Source of the DNA: a virus
Virus record (IMG/VR): IMGVR_UViG_3300029319_007473
Span: 1 to 42,020 of that record
DNA length: 42,020 bases
Strand: one strand, 5' to 3'
A model generated the notes under the pieces. It worked only from the letters and a program-made list of their open reading frames with translations. It was not told where the DNA came from and did no database searches. Below, piece by piece: positions 29,588-37,616 of this stretch (position 1 is the first letter of the stretch; the number at the start of each line of letters is the position of its first letter). The position numbers and the translations under genes are program-made.

Positions 29588-30310
29588 TTAATCGTATTGT
29601 ATTAGAACTTTTAATTGACCAAGTTCTGATTGCAGTTGATTTGCATTATCAAACCCTGCTGCTTTTGCTATTTTTTCTAACTCTTCGGGATTATCCACGG
29701 CTCGTTCAAAGTTTTCAATTGCTGTTATAGTTTTATCCCTGAAAACATCATACATAACAGACCAAGACGGTGGAAGAACTTGTTGCCCATCCTTAATATG
29801 AAATGGTGCTCTTGAGTCTCCCTGTATGTTGTATGCCCACTTACCAGATGTACCATACAGCATCTCCCTAAGCTCTAGCAACTTAAATTGATCGCTAAAC
29901 TTTTTATAATCTTGCACTGTGACAGAAACCATTGGTAATTGAACATTATCAGGGAGTTCAAATGCTGGGATGTAGGATAAGCCATCACTTGCTGGTGCTG
30001 GGATTACACTATCACCATAAGTTATATCTATCATATTGATTACCCTTTGTCTTGCATCTTGATTTCCTGATCCAATGCCAAAAGAAGGAAGGTCTGATAG
30101 GTTTATGTCCTTTGTAACTTTATCAAGATTCTTTTGAATTTGTTGTTGAGTAACTTCCTCGTCATTCATCATCTGTGATAACATGGCCGTTCCACCGGCG
30201 AATAATGAAAGTGTTAGAATTACTTCTCGAAAACCTTCTTTCAAAATATCAGGGTCTTTTTGCTCAGAAAATTTATTCCAATTTTCCATAATTGTTTTCA
30301 TATCATTCAT
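29588..30310 (-). CDS. Unknown phage protein with hydrophobic N-terminal segment, 240 aa
   Basis: It begins MNDMKTIMENWNKFSEQKDP, a tag-like helix, then a hydrophobic segment (VILTLSLFAGGTAMLSQMM) and a long soluble domain. The end has a helical AKAAGFDNANQL. It overlaps thyX by 8 nt. Possibly a head or internal virion protein. Confidence 0.7.
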   Translation of the reverse strand: MNDMKTIMENWNKFSEQKDPDILKEGFREVILTLSLFAGGTAMLSQMMNDEEVTQQQIQKNLDKVTKDINLSDLPSFGIGSGNQDARQRVINMIDITYGDSVIPAPASDGLSYIPAFELPDNVQLPMVSVTVQDYKKFSDQFKLLELREMLYGTSGKWAYNIQGDSRAPFHIKDGQQVLPPSWSVMYDVFRDKTITAIENFERAVDNPEELEKIAKAAGFDNANQLQSELGQLKVLIQYD

Positions 30311-31031
30311 TTTTTTGTTCCCTATACGAGCTTACTGCTACTGGCCAAAGGTCCGATGCTATATCTAAACATGCCTCGGCGACTTTTTGTATCTCCCACT
30401 GTGCTCCTTCATGTGTACGAAGGTCTATAAACTTAAGTAGATTTGAAAGATTACAAGTACCATAGTATTCTGTGTATAAATTTTGGGGAAGTATCATTCT
30501 TGCTTGCTCTCGACAAACACCCTTTTCTAATAAAGTTTTATAAGTCTCCAGACACTCATTGGTTTTTATCTCCAGCAACTCAGACATTGTCATGTTGTAT
30601 GTTGACATTTGTCCCCAACCTTCTTCCCAAACACCAGGATTTATTAGTTCATCTGGGTTGGAGGCTTGTCTGTTTGATCTGTGTTGTGTTCTGAACTGCC
30701 TCGGTAAGTAAAAATCCATATTCTTGTCCGTATATCTTCTACTAATTTCATTATAACTCCACGTTCTATGGCGATGGTGCTGAGAACGAATAAAGAGAGG
30801 AACAACAAATTTAAAAGTGACCACGTTATGCTCAAATGTTGAAGTGTGTTTGTGCTTAACGAGAAATTTAATAAGTCGTCTATCCTTATCACTAAGTTCA
30901 GTTTTTCTATTACCAAAGCTAACACGAGCACTATTGACAATGGTAAGGTCAGTACCCATATGAGCAACGAGACTAACCGAACCAATCTTATCATCATAGA
31001 TATAAATTGTTCGACCCGCTTCTTCACTCAC
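30303..31031 (-). CDS. thyX: Flavin-dependent thymidylate synthase (ThyX), 242 aa
   Basis: The ThyX motif RHRTWSYNEISRRY is intact, and the surrounding HTSTFEHNVVTFKFVVPLFI and QARMILPQNLYTEYYGTCNL blocks match. It makes dTMP from dUMP using folate and FAD. The start is GTG in the end of the upstream gene, with GAGGTGAAAG in front. With dUTPase and ribonucleotide reductase it completes a dTTP pathway. Confidence 0.97.
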   Translation of the reverse strand: MSEEAGRTIYIYDDKIGSVSLVAHMGTDLTIVNSARVSFGNRKTELSDKDRRLIKFLVKHKHTSTFEHNVVTFKFVVPLFIRSQHHRHRTWSYNEISRRYTDKNMDFYLPRQFRTQHRSNRQASNPDELINPGVWEEGWGQMSTYNMTMSELLEIKTNECLETYKTLLEKGVCREQARMILPQNLYTEYYGTCNLSNLLKFIDLRTHEGAQWEIQKVAEACLDIASDLWPVAVSSYREQKNE

Positions 31032-31818
31032 CTTTCACCTCGTAAAATCCACGAACTTGGCGCTCTCCGCCTTCTGGATCGGTTATTGTCATTTTTCCAC
31101 CTGCGGGACCTACGTTTCTAAGTTTGTCAGGTTCATACTGATCTAGAAAGAATGGAATGAGAACCTTAACGTTATCAAATCTGGAGAAGTTATCTGTTCT
31201 TGCTTGTATTGATTTATCGCTTAAAACAACATCTTTCACATCTGTTGTTTCAGATCCTCTGTATTTTAGACCTTTCTCTGGATACAGATTAATAAATTCA
31301 AACCTATAATTTATCACTGGGCCTTTTTTATACTCTGGTTTTTTTGGTGTTAAATTTGGGTTGTACTGAGGACTTTTTGGATCTCGCTCAGGATCATATT
31401 CTGGTTCTTTCATTGCGATGTTCATGGAAGTCAACTTTTCACCCCAGATCACTGAGTCTTGCAAAAAACTTTTTCCTAGTTCAACAATTGTTGATCTATT
31501 GATTCCAAATACAATGAAAGATGGTTCAGTTACTCCCATGTAAGTACCTTCAATCTCTGCATAACGGTGACCTCCGGCCTGAAGTAGCTTTTCTAGTTCG
31601 GCCATTTTTGTTGGATCGTGCCAACCATCTGGCTTATTGGGTGGGTTTGCAGCCGAAACAAATCCGACACTATCTGAACCACCTTTTTCATACTGTTGCA
31701 TCAGGATTTGCAAAGCTCGTGGCGCACCAACATCTTCTTCACTCAGAGGATTAACAAGGTTGTCCTCGTTGAGAACCTCTAAAATAAGAGATTTCAGCAC
31801 CTTTTTACTTAATTTCAT
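31024..31818 (-). CDS. DUF3293-like protein with phage N-terminal tag, 264 aa
   Basis: Residues about 50-130 (VGFVSAANPPNKPDGWHDP, LLQAGGHRYAEIEGTYMG, EPSFIVFGINRS and LGKSFLQDSVIWG) match DUF3293. The N-terminus MKLSKKVLKSLILEVLNE is the same type of tag as in the 681-aa gene. The C-terminus is a beta-rich region. Function unknown. Confidence 0.75.
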   Translation of the reverse strand: MKLSKKVLKSLILEVLNEDNLVNPLSEEDVGAPRALQILMQQYEKGGSDSVGFVSAANPPNKPDGWHDPTKMAELEKLLQAGGHRYAEIEGTYMGVTEPSFIVFGINRSTIVELGKSFLQDSVIWGEKLTSMNIAMKEPEYDPERDPKSPQYNPNLTPKKPEYKKGPVINYRFEFINLYPEKGLKYRGSETTDVKDVVLSDKSIQARTDNFSRFDNVKVLIPFFLDQYEPDKLRNVGPAGGKMTITDPEGGERQVRGFYEVKGE

Positions 31819-32095
31819 TTTTTAAACTCCCATAGACATAGTTTTCTAATATTAAATAGTAAGTTTGATCCATTATGTCTATTGTTTCAATCATAGATCT
31901 TTGAACAATAATTTCCATATTTGTAGTTATATCTATCTTGCAGTCGTCAGCAAAGTTTCTAACTTTACAAAGAACATAAGGTGATTTTTGTTTTTTATAG
32001 TCATCAGGTAGCAAGAAAGAGTGTTCTTGCTCTTGTTCATCCTCTTCTAAAACATCAATAAGGATGTGTCTGTTAAACGGTGTGAAATTGCTCAT
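31805..32095 (-). CDS. GroES-like co-chaperonin, 96 aa
   Basis: The co-chaperonin pattern is visible: FTPFNRHILIDVLEED at the start, then a mobile-loop-like EQEHSFLLPDDYKK, a VLCKVRNF strand, MEIIVQRSMIETI and YYLILENYVYG at the end. Its length matches GroES (97). Together with the phage GroEL it could form a dedicated machine, as T4 gp31 does with host GroEL. GGAGGTAAC precedes the ATG, and a terminator-like hairpin and palindromic operator lie just upstream. Confidence 0.8.
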   Translation of the reverse strand: MSNFTPFNRHILIDVLEEDEQEQEHSFLLPDDYKKQKSPYVLCKVRNFADDCKIDITTNMEIIVQRSMIETIDIMDQTYYLILENYVYGSLKNEIK

Positions 32096-32105
32096 GTTAC
32101 CTCCA

Positions 32106-32144
32106 ATAAAAAAAGCCCGTCACGTAAATAAAGTTACTACGGGC
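32106..32144 (-). terminator. Intrinsic terminator-like hairpin in the GroES-like gene leader
   Basis: GCCCGT and ACGGGC (32115-32144 on the minus strand) form the base of a hairpin, with GTAA/TTAC extending it, followed by TTTTTTTATT. It lies about 38 nt after the predicted transcription start and just before the ribosome site. This suggests attenuation. Confidence 0.75.
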
Positions 32145-32172
32145 ACTGTCTCTAACATAAAAGAAACAGCAA

Positions 32173-32207
32173 ATCCGTTATATGCTATATTATAACACAT
32201 AACGGAT
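32173..32207. promoter_or_regulatory. Palindromic operator over the GroES-like promoter
   Basis: ATCCGTTAT and ATAACGGAT, 9-bp perfect arms, 17 nt apart, bracket the -10 box of the promoter at 32189-32217. The geometry suits a repressor site. Confidence 0.65.
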
Positions 32208-32217
32208 CGTTTGTCAA
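32189..32217 (-). promoter_or_regulatory. Sigma70-type promoter of the GroES-like gene
   Basis: Perfect TTGACA (32212-32217), 17-nt spacer and extended TGTTATAAT (-10 at 32189-32194). Confidence 0.85.
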
Positions 32218-32224
32218 GCTTTGT

Positions 32225-32410
32225 TTAAGGATTATTTTTCTTATCTTGAACTTCTTTTCTAAGATCTGCTAACTCGTTTCTGCATTCTTGCATAACCTTT
32301 CTAGCACGAACTGCTGCTGATTTGTATCCGTACAAATGAGCATCAACTTTGTCTAACTCGACAAGTATGCCTTCAAGTTTTTCGATCATTTCTTTTAGTT
32401 GTTCTCGCAT
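32225..32410 (-). CDS. Hc1-like basic helical protein, 61 aa
   Basis: The segment LEGILVELDKVDAHLYG, then YKSAAVRARKVMQECRNELA and DLRKEVQDKK, resembles the N-terminal half of chlamydial histone-like Hc1 (KxAAxRARK followed by a helical Lys-rich run). It may bind DNA. The ATG follows AGGAG. Confidence 0.6.
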   Translation of the reverse strand: MREQLKEMIEKLEGILVELDKVDAHLYGYKSAAVRARKVMQECRNELADLRKEVQDKKNNP

Positions 32411-32419
32411 AATTTACTC

Positions 32420-34276
32420 CTATGTAATTTCGCAAGCTCCACCGGCACAAGCGGCTTCGCCTTTTAGATCTGTGTTATCTTCAAGTTCGATGACATTATC
32501 TAAGTTAACTAGTTTTAAACTTGGAAGTAGCTTGTTGTAGGTATCTTCGTCACAATCTTCAAACGGTGCTTGAACATAAGTGCCACCGTCATAAGGAAGA
32601 ACAGATAGTCCATTATAATTATTTTTATTGTTCCACATCCACTCTCCAACTTCAGGCCACTCTTCAGGTTTAATTGTAATAGTTGCCGAAACGTTATTTG
32701 TGTTTTGTCCGTTTCGGTGTCCTTTCTTTACCCAATTTAGATGAACTGCTTTAACTCTTTCTAAAAGATCCAAAGCTGACTCGTGACGTGTGATAGAGCC
32801 TTCTGGTGCTTTTTGTGGAACTGAAATGATTGCTGTGTCATGTGGTCTAAAATAATCATCCTCGATCATTTCTGGATGATTGATTTGTAGGTAAGAGTAT
32901 ATCGCCTCGTTCTTGCCAACTCTCAAGCGTCTGATGTAATAATCATTGTGCCAAGCATGAATACCAGAACTTGTACCAAGAGTCAAGGATGTTGTTCCTG
33001 CTGGTTTTACAGTTGTGCAACGTGCTGCTGGTTTGATTCCTATTTTCTCCGCAATTTTTGCGTTGGTTAGTTTCACAATCCCCGCAGCTTGAGGCATATC
33101 CAGCTTCAGAACGTTTCCAGAGGCTATTCCAGTCATAGAGACACCTATTAGGTAATCTTTCTCTGTGTTTCTTTGCCAAACTGGTCGCAAGTAATGAAAG
33201 TCTGTGTAGCTGGCTTGCAGGGTTCCGATGATCGTTGCGGCTCTTGCTCGGTTTTCAAGGTCGATTTGTGTTTCGACATTCGAGACATTAATCTCGGTGA
33301 GGTTGCAGAATTGGAAAGGACGGAGAGAAATTTCACAGCAAGGATTACAGCCGTAATCTTTGTCGTTAGTGAAATAGAAACCAGGCTCGCCAGCACCAGA
33401 CTGTTTAACTCTGTCCCATAGATCCATAAAAGTGGACTTGTCAATTCTATGGCGCATAATAACCACAGAGTTGTTTGAGCGCCCTCTCTGAGGGTTAGTT
33501 TCCCACCAATTGCCACTCTTGGCAGCAAGCATAGCTTGATCGTCAGCAGAAAAAAGAGAGATAAGAGCAGCGCGGCGAATCCCACCAGCAAGAACGGCAT
33601 CTGCAATATGACAGACAATATCGTGGACTTCGATAGAGCTAAGCTGGTCGCCTTCATCTTTAGAATCAAGTATTCCTTCAACTTTAACAAGACACTCTCT
33701 CAATGGTTGTGGTCCGGGTGCTTTACCGCCTGATGTAACTAGTCTTGCGCCTTTTGGACGGATATCAGAGAAGTCAAATCTTATGCGGCTTGTTCCTTTA
33801 AAATAAGACTTAATAAGAATATTAACAGCATCAGCCCATCCCTCTATAGAATCTCCAATCAAATAACGTCGTGCTCTTTTTGGATTTGGTTTATTGATAG
33901 AAGGAAGCTTCTCAATGTGACTAGTTTGTACAGAATATCCAACACCTGTGCCTCCGAGAAGCAAAAACATTATCTCACCAAATACACGAATATCATCAAC
34001 TGGGGCGTATGCACAGTTGAATACACGATTAGGAGAAACCTCTATAGGTTTTCCTCCAAATTGCATTGATCGCATTGATGGCAATACTTGTTTGTCGTAT
34101 ACATACTCGTATGCCCAGTCAATATCGTCTTTTAAACTGGGAAATTTTTTGAGATGCATTTCCTTATTTCTGGTAACTAATTCGTGCCAGTTTTCTCTTC
34201 TTTGTTTCTCTGGTAGATACCTAGCATACTTCATGTGTACTGTTATATCTGATAAAATTTCATTCTCTATTGCCAT
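32420..34276 (-). CDS. nrdJ: Class II (cobalamin-dependent) ribonucleotide reductase, 618 aa
   Basis: It matches the monomeric NrdJ / RTPR family: NCAYAPVDD, GGTGVGYSVQ, the active-site NPCCEISLRPFQFCNLTEIN, VKPAGTTSLTLG and a C-terminal redox pair C610/C615 (CAGGAC). It reduces ribonucleotides to deoxyribonucleotides using adenosylcobalamin, so no oxygen or radical-activating partner is required. A host supply of B12 is implied. It is a little shorter than the Lactobacillus enzyme (739). The ATG has GGAG upstream. Confidence 0.95.
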   Translation of the reverse strand: MAIENEILSDITVHMKYARYLPEKQRRENWHELVTRNKEMHLKKFPSLKDDIDWAYEYVYDKQVLPSMRSMQFGGKPIEVSPNRVFNCAYAPVDDIRVFGEIMFLLLGGTGVGYSVQTSHIEKLPSINKPNPKRARRYLIGDSIEGWADAVNILIKSYFKGTSRIRFDFSDIRPKGARLVTSGGKAPGPQPLRECLVKVEGILDSKDEGDQLSSIEVHDIVCHIADAVLAGGIRRAALISLFSADDQAMLAAKSGNWWETNPQRGRSNNSVVIMRHRIDKSTFMDLWDRVKQSGAGEPGFYFTNDKDYGCNPCCEISLRPFQFCNLTEINVSNVETQIDLENRARAATIIGTLQASYTDFHYLRPVWQRNTEKDYLIGVSMTGIASGNVLKLDMPQAAGIVKLTNAKIAEKIGIKPAARCTTVKPAGTTSLTLGTSSGIHAWHNDYYIRRLRVGKNEAIYSYLQINHPEMIEDDYFRPHDTAIISVPQKAPEGSITRHESALDLLERVKAVHLNWVKKGHRNGQNTNNVSATITIKPEEWPEVGEWMWNNKNNYNGLSVLPYDGGTYVQAPFEDCDEDTYNKLLPSLKLVNLDNVIELEDNTDLKGEAACAGGACEIT

Positions 34277-34287
34277 GTTTGCTCTCC

Positions 34288-35643
34288 TTATTGTTTATGC
34301 TTGGCGTAGGTCTGTCTCAATCTACTTAATGTATCTGTTGTGCTTTCAATTTTTGATTCTCCATCATCAGGGTCATCTAATATCTTAATTTTTATGTTAG
34401 ACCAGTCAACGAAAGCATGATATATTATACCGTCTGGTCCGTTTCTATTTTTGGCGACAAATATTCGACCCTTGTTCGCTTGTTTGTCATTCGGTGTTCT
34501 TGATAAAGAAAATATAAAATCTGCTACAAAGCACTTGTTAAACGCCTCAGATATAGATTCCATTGTGATTACTTCAGCGTTCAGCCCGCCTCGGTTGGTC
34601 TGAGATGCTGTGACAACAGAGCAGTCATTTTCTTGTGCAATAGCACGTAGTTCTTCATAAATGTTTTCAAGCTCATGTCTTTTCTCTGTTGATGATGAAA
34701 TTGGTCTTAAAAGATCTGCGTAGTCTACGAGTATTAAATCAGGATAGATGCCTTTTTTCTTGAGCTTTTCAATATGATTCTTTATCGTTCTAGTTGATGC
34801 GGATTTTGTAGGGTACTCTTTGATAATTAGTTTACCTGGTATATCTTTTATTCTGTCAATCACAATTTGCTTTGAATAGTTGAGATCTTGAAGTGGAACA
34901 TCTGTTATACATGAATCATACCTTTGTCCAACTACTGTGTCGGCAAGCTCCAAAGTATAGTGGACAACAGTCTTTCCAAGCTTCAATGCTTCAGAGCCTA
35001 AATGAACTAGTATCATTGATTTTCCTGCTCCGGTTGGTGCTATTACAACTCCAAGCTCACGACAACCAAAACCACCTTTTGTGATATCATCAACACGAGG
35101 CCAGCCAGTGGTTATAGGTTTCCTAGATTTAATTACAAAGCGATCCTCTACATCTTTCATCCAATCGTGACCAAAGTTGTTATCAGTCCCTAGTGTTAGG
35201 GCTTTTTGTATAACTTTTTGTATCTCATCGAATGATGAGGTTTTAATAAGACCAACAGACTCCATCATTGCTTTTTTCAAAACTTGTTTGCGACAAAAAT
35301 CAATCGCTTTATCTTTGACCCATTCAGAATCAGATATTTCACCCTGAGAGGCTAGAACTCTTGCATAAAATTCTCTTATTTGAGTTTGCACAGATCTGTC
35401 ATAGCTATCTAGGTCTCCTTTGATTTTCATCTCTAGCAAATCATACTTTGGATGTATGCCTCTCTGCTCACGATAATTTAAAACAATTTCAACCATACCT
35501 CTAAGGTATGCTAGTTCAAAAAATTCTAAATCAATCACCTCTTCCATTTGATCACAAAAGCTGCGATCTTCAATCATTAATTGACAAAGTTTTTCTTGAA
35601 AGGTCTTGCCATACCTCATAAAAGTTTCTTGTTTTTTATCCAT
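34288..35643 (-). CDS. DnaB/gp41-like replicative helicase, 451 aa
   Basis: Walker A APTGAGKS and Walker B LILVDYADLL, with TASQTNRGG and an Arg-rich end (VAKNRNGPDG), place it in the RecA-like DnaB helicase family. The first 170 residues are a helical N-terminal domain. The start is the second ATG at 35643, because GGAGG lies 5 nt from it and only 2 nt from the first. Confidence 0.93.
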   Translation of the reverse strand: MDKKQETFMRYGKTFQEKLCQLMIEDRSFCDQMEEVIDLEFFELAYLRGMVEIVLNYREQRGIHPKYDLLEMKIKGDLDSYDRSVQTQIREFYARVLASQGEISDSEWVKDKAIDFCRKQVLKKAMMESVGLIKTSSFDEIQKVIQKALTLGTDNNFGHDWMKDVEDRFVIKSRKPITTGWPRVDDITKGGFGCRELGVVIAPTGAGKSMILVHLGSEALKLGKTVVHYTLELADTVVGQRYDSCITDVPLQDLNYSKQIVIDRIKDIPGKLIIKEYPTKSASTRTIKNHIEKLKKKGIYPDLILVDYADLLRPISSSTEKRHELENIYEELRAIAQENDCSVVTASQTNRGGLNAEVITMESISEAFNKCFVADFIFSLSRTPNDKQANKGRIFVAKNRNGPDGIIYHAFVDWSNIKIKILDDPDDGESKIESTTDTLSRLRQTYAKHKQ

Positions 35644-35665
35644 CATGTCCTCCGAATATAGAATA

Positions 35666-35693
35666 ATTATAACACGTCACGACCAAATGTCAA
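35666..35693 (-). promoter_or_regulatory. Sigma70-type promoter of helicase, nrdJ and following genes
   Basis: TTGACA (35688-35693), 16-nt spacer and TATAAT (35666-35671). TGA of TTGACA is the stop of the exonuclease gene. Confidence 0.85.
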
Positions 35694-36640
35694 GAAATAA
35701 TTTTCTTGATCGCAACGTATAGATTGTCTAGTTTAATGGTTATTTGACCATCTTCCATCAATAACTTTGTAAAATTTAATTTATTAAACTCTGGTTCAAA
35801 ATTTTCAACAATATAGTTTATTGAACGCTTATTTACACCAGATATTTGCGGTTCATACAACTGCATTATATCATAATTTTTTTGTACTACATCAAGATGC
35901 TCAAGGATCTTTCGATGACAGCCAAGCTGTTTGTCCACTTTTCCGCAATGTTCGGCAAGTGTTTCAACGGTCTGAACGTCTTTCCCAGCCATAAAAGGAA
36001 AGCGACTTTTAATTGTGCCAAGACCAACGCGGGGCACGCCTTCCAAATTGTCTGACTTGTCTCCTGCCACAGCGCGAGCAAGGGCAAAATTATTGGGATG
36101 AATACCATATTCATCCAGAAGATGATCTTGGGTAACAAGCTTTTTCTGAATTGGTCGATAAAGGCTTGTTCGCTCTCCGACGAGTTGGAAGAAATCTCTA
36201 TCGCTTGAAATAATATACTTGTGCCAGTCTCGATACTTAGAGTGTCCATTAAGAACAGCGATAATATCATCGGCTTCCACATAGTCAATAACGATTTGCA
36301 TAATTGGTAATTCATTTAAGTACTCCATGAGTCTAACGTGTTGATAAGCTTTATTGTGTTCTTGCTCTACATCTGAGAGTTCAAACATTCTTCTGTTGAA
36401 ACGAACAGGCTTTCGACCAGCTTTATAGTCTTTGTTCATTTCCTTGCGCTTTTGAGAGCCTCCTTGACCATCCCAAGCGATTATGACCTCGTTTGGTTTG
36501 AAGTCATTACAGACCTTTTGTAGGGATTTAAGAAACCCGACTGAGCCTCCGATCAAATTACCTTTTGGGTCCATTGTAGGATTTATTATATACGATCTCA
36601 AAAACATATTGAGACCATCAATAATCACGACTTTTCTCAC
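35690..36640 (-). CDS. 5'-3' flap exonuclease (T4 RNase H / PolA N-terminal type)
   Basis: The metal-ligand pattern IDGLNMFLRSYI, AWDGQGGSQKRKEMNKDYKA, VIDYVEADDIIA, IISSDRDFFQLV and AGDKSDNLEGVPRVGLGT is that of FEN-type nucleases, which remove RNA primers and flaps. The gene is 316 aa. The start is GTG with GGAGG in front, overlapping the UvsE stop (GTGA). Confidence 0.93.
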   Translation of the reverse strand: MRKVVIIDGLNMFLRSYIINPTMDPKGNLIGGSVGFLKSLQKVCNDFKPNEVIIAWDGQGGSQKRKEMNKDYKAGRKPVRFNRRMFELSDVEQEHNKAYQHVRLMEYLNELPIMQIVIDYVEADDIIAVLNGHSKYRDWHKYIISSDRDFFQLVGERTSLYRPIQKKLVTQDHLLDEYGIHPNNFALARAVAGDKSDNLEGVPRVGLGTIKSRFPFMAGKDVQTVETLAEHCGKVDKQLGCHRKILEHLDVVQKNYDIMQLYEPQISGVNKRSINYIVENFEPEFNKLNFTKLLMEDGQITIKLDNLYVAIKKIIS

Positions 36641-37569
36641 GCTGCCTCCATAAGTTGACGCATCTTGAAGAGCGCCAGTTCTTTGTGCTTTGCTTCAAGC
36701 ATAATGTCCATTTCACGTCCGTAAGTATTTATTGGTCGGACGTAGGAGTCTGAGTGGGCTTGTGGTTTGATCTTGGGATCGTTATGTTCATCTGCTCTAG
36801 ATTCTGAGTAGTGGACAACAGGACGAATATCCACAGGCCAAGTAGAAAGAGCCATGTCAAGAGCTTCTTTCTCGGCTTGACCTCCATCATGAAGATCGTG
36901 GTGATGATAGTCAAATACCACAGGAATGCCAATGCTTTTATAGATATTATCATATAGTTCCCTCGTTGTATATAGTGACGGCTTGTCGTCATTCTCTACA
37001 GTTAGTCTTGTTTTGACCGCTTCCGACAACCTTTGAAAATTCTTGCAAAAGTTATTAATGGCCATAGATTTGTCATCATACGCTGCTCCTACGTGTATAT
37101 TAATTTTAGCAAATGGTGATCGCTCAAGAAACATGAGATCAAAGATCTCGCCATGAATCTCAAGATCACGGATAGTATTTAGTATCACAGACTCTTTTGG
37201 ACTAGTCAACTTGTTGAAAGGGCCAGGATGACTTGTAATACGTATATTATTCTCAGCAGCAAACAGTCCTGCTTCATACAATGCCTCTGAAATGGCATCG
37301 AAATCTGGCAGTGCTGAAAGCTGGTACTCAGATGCCCAAGGGAATATGTTTGAAGATAAACGAAAGAAACGAATATCGTTCTGGTTATTCCACTTAAGAA
37401 TCTCAAGTAAATCCTTGCAATTTTGAAGTGCAAGCTCCGAAGCATAAGGTAAACCCTTCTCTTGAAAGGTTCGCTTAATCATGCTTCTGTTTGTTGTAAT
37501 GCGCTTGTTTTTAGGTCTCTGTGAGAAACCATGGTTAATACAAGCATAACCCAAATTGTAATTGGTCAT
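36637..37569 (-). CDS. uvsE: UV DNA damage endonuclease (UvsE/UVDE), 310 aa
   Basis: Family markers are present: LGYACINHG, RFFRLSSNIFPW, ITSHPGPF, INIHVGAAYDDK, TVENDDKP, VVFDYHHHD and VVHYSESR. It nicks 5' to UV photoproducts, the start of alternative excision repair. An ATG start is kept. It overlaps the exonuclease gene by 4 nt. Confidence 0.95.
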   Translation of the reverse strand: MTNYNLGYACINHGFSQRPKNKRITTNRSMIKRTFQEKGLPYASELALQNCKDLLEILKWNNQNDIRFFRLSSNIFPWASEYQLSALPDFDAISEALYEAGLFAAENNIRITSHPGPFNKLTSPKESVILNTIRDLEIHGEIFDLMFLERSPFAKINIHVGAAYDDKSMAINNFCKNFQRLSEAVKTRLTVENDDKPSLYTTRELYDNIYKSIGIPVVFDYHHHDLHDGGQAEKEALDMALSTWPVDIRPVVHYSESRADEHNDPKIKPQAHSDSYVRPINTYGREMDIMLEAKHKELALFKMRQLMEAA

Positions 37570-37588
37570 AACTTCCTCCGATGTATAT

Positions 37589-37616
37589 ATTATAACACGT
37601 TGATGTGCTTTGTCAA
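37589..37616 (-). promoter_or_regulatory. Sigma70-type promoter of uvsE-exonuclease
   Basis: TTGACA (37611-37616), 16-nt spacer and TATAAT (37589-37594). The purA TGA stop lies within the -35. Confidence 0.85.
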
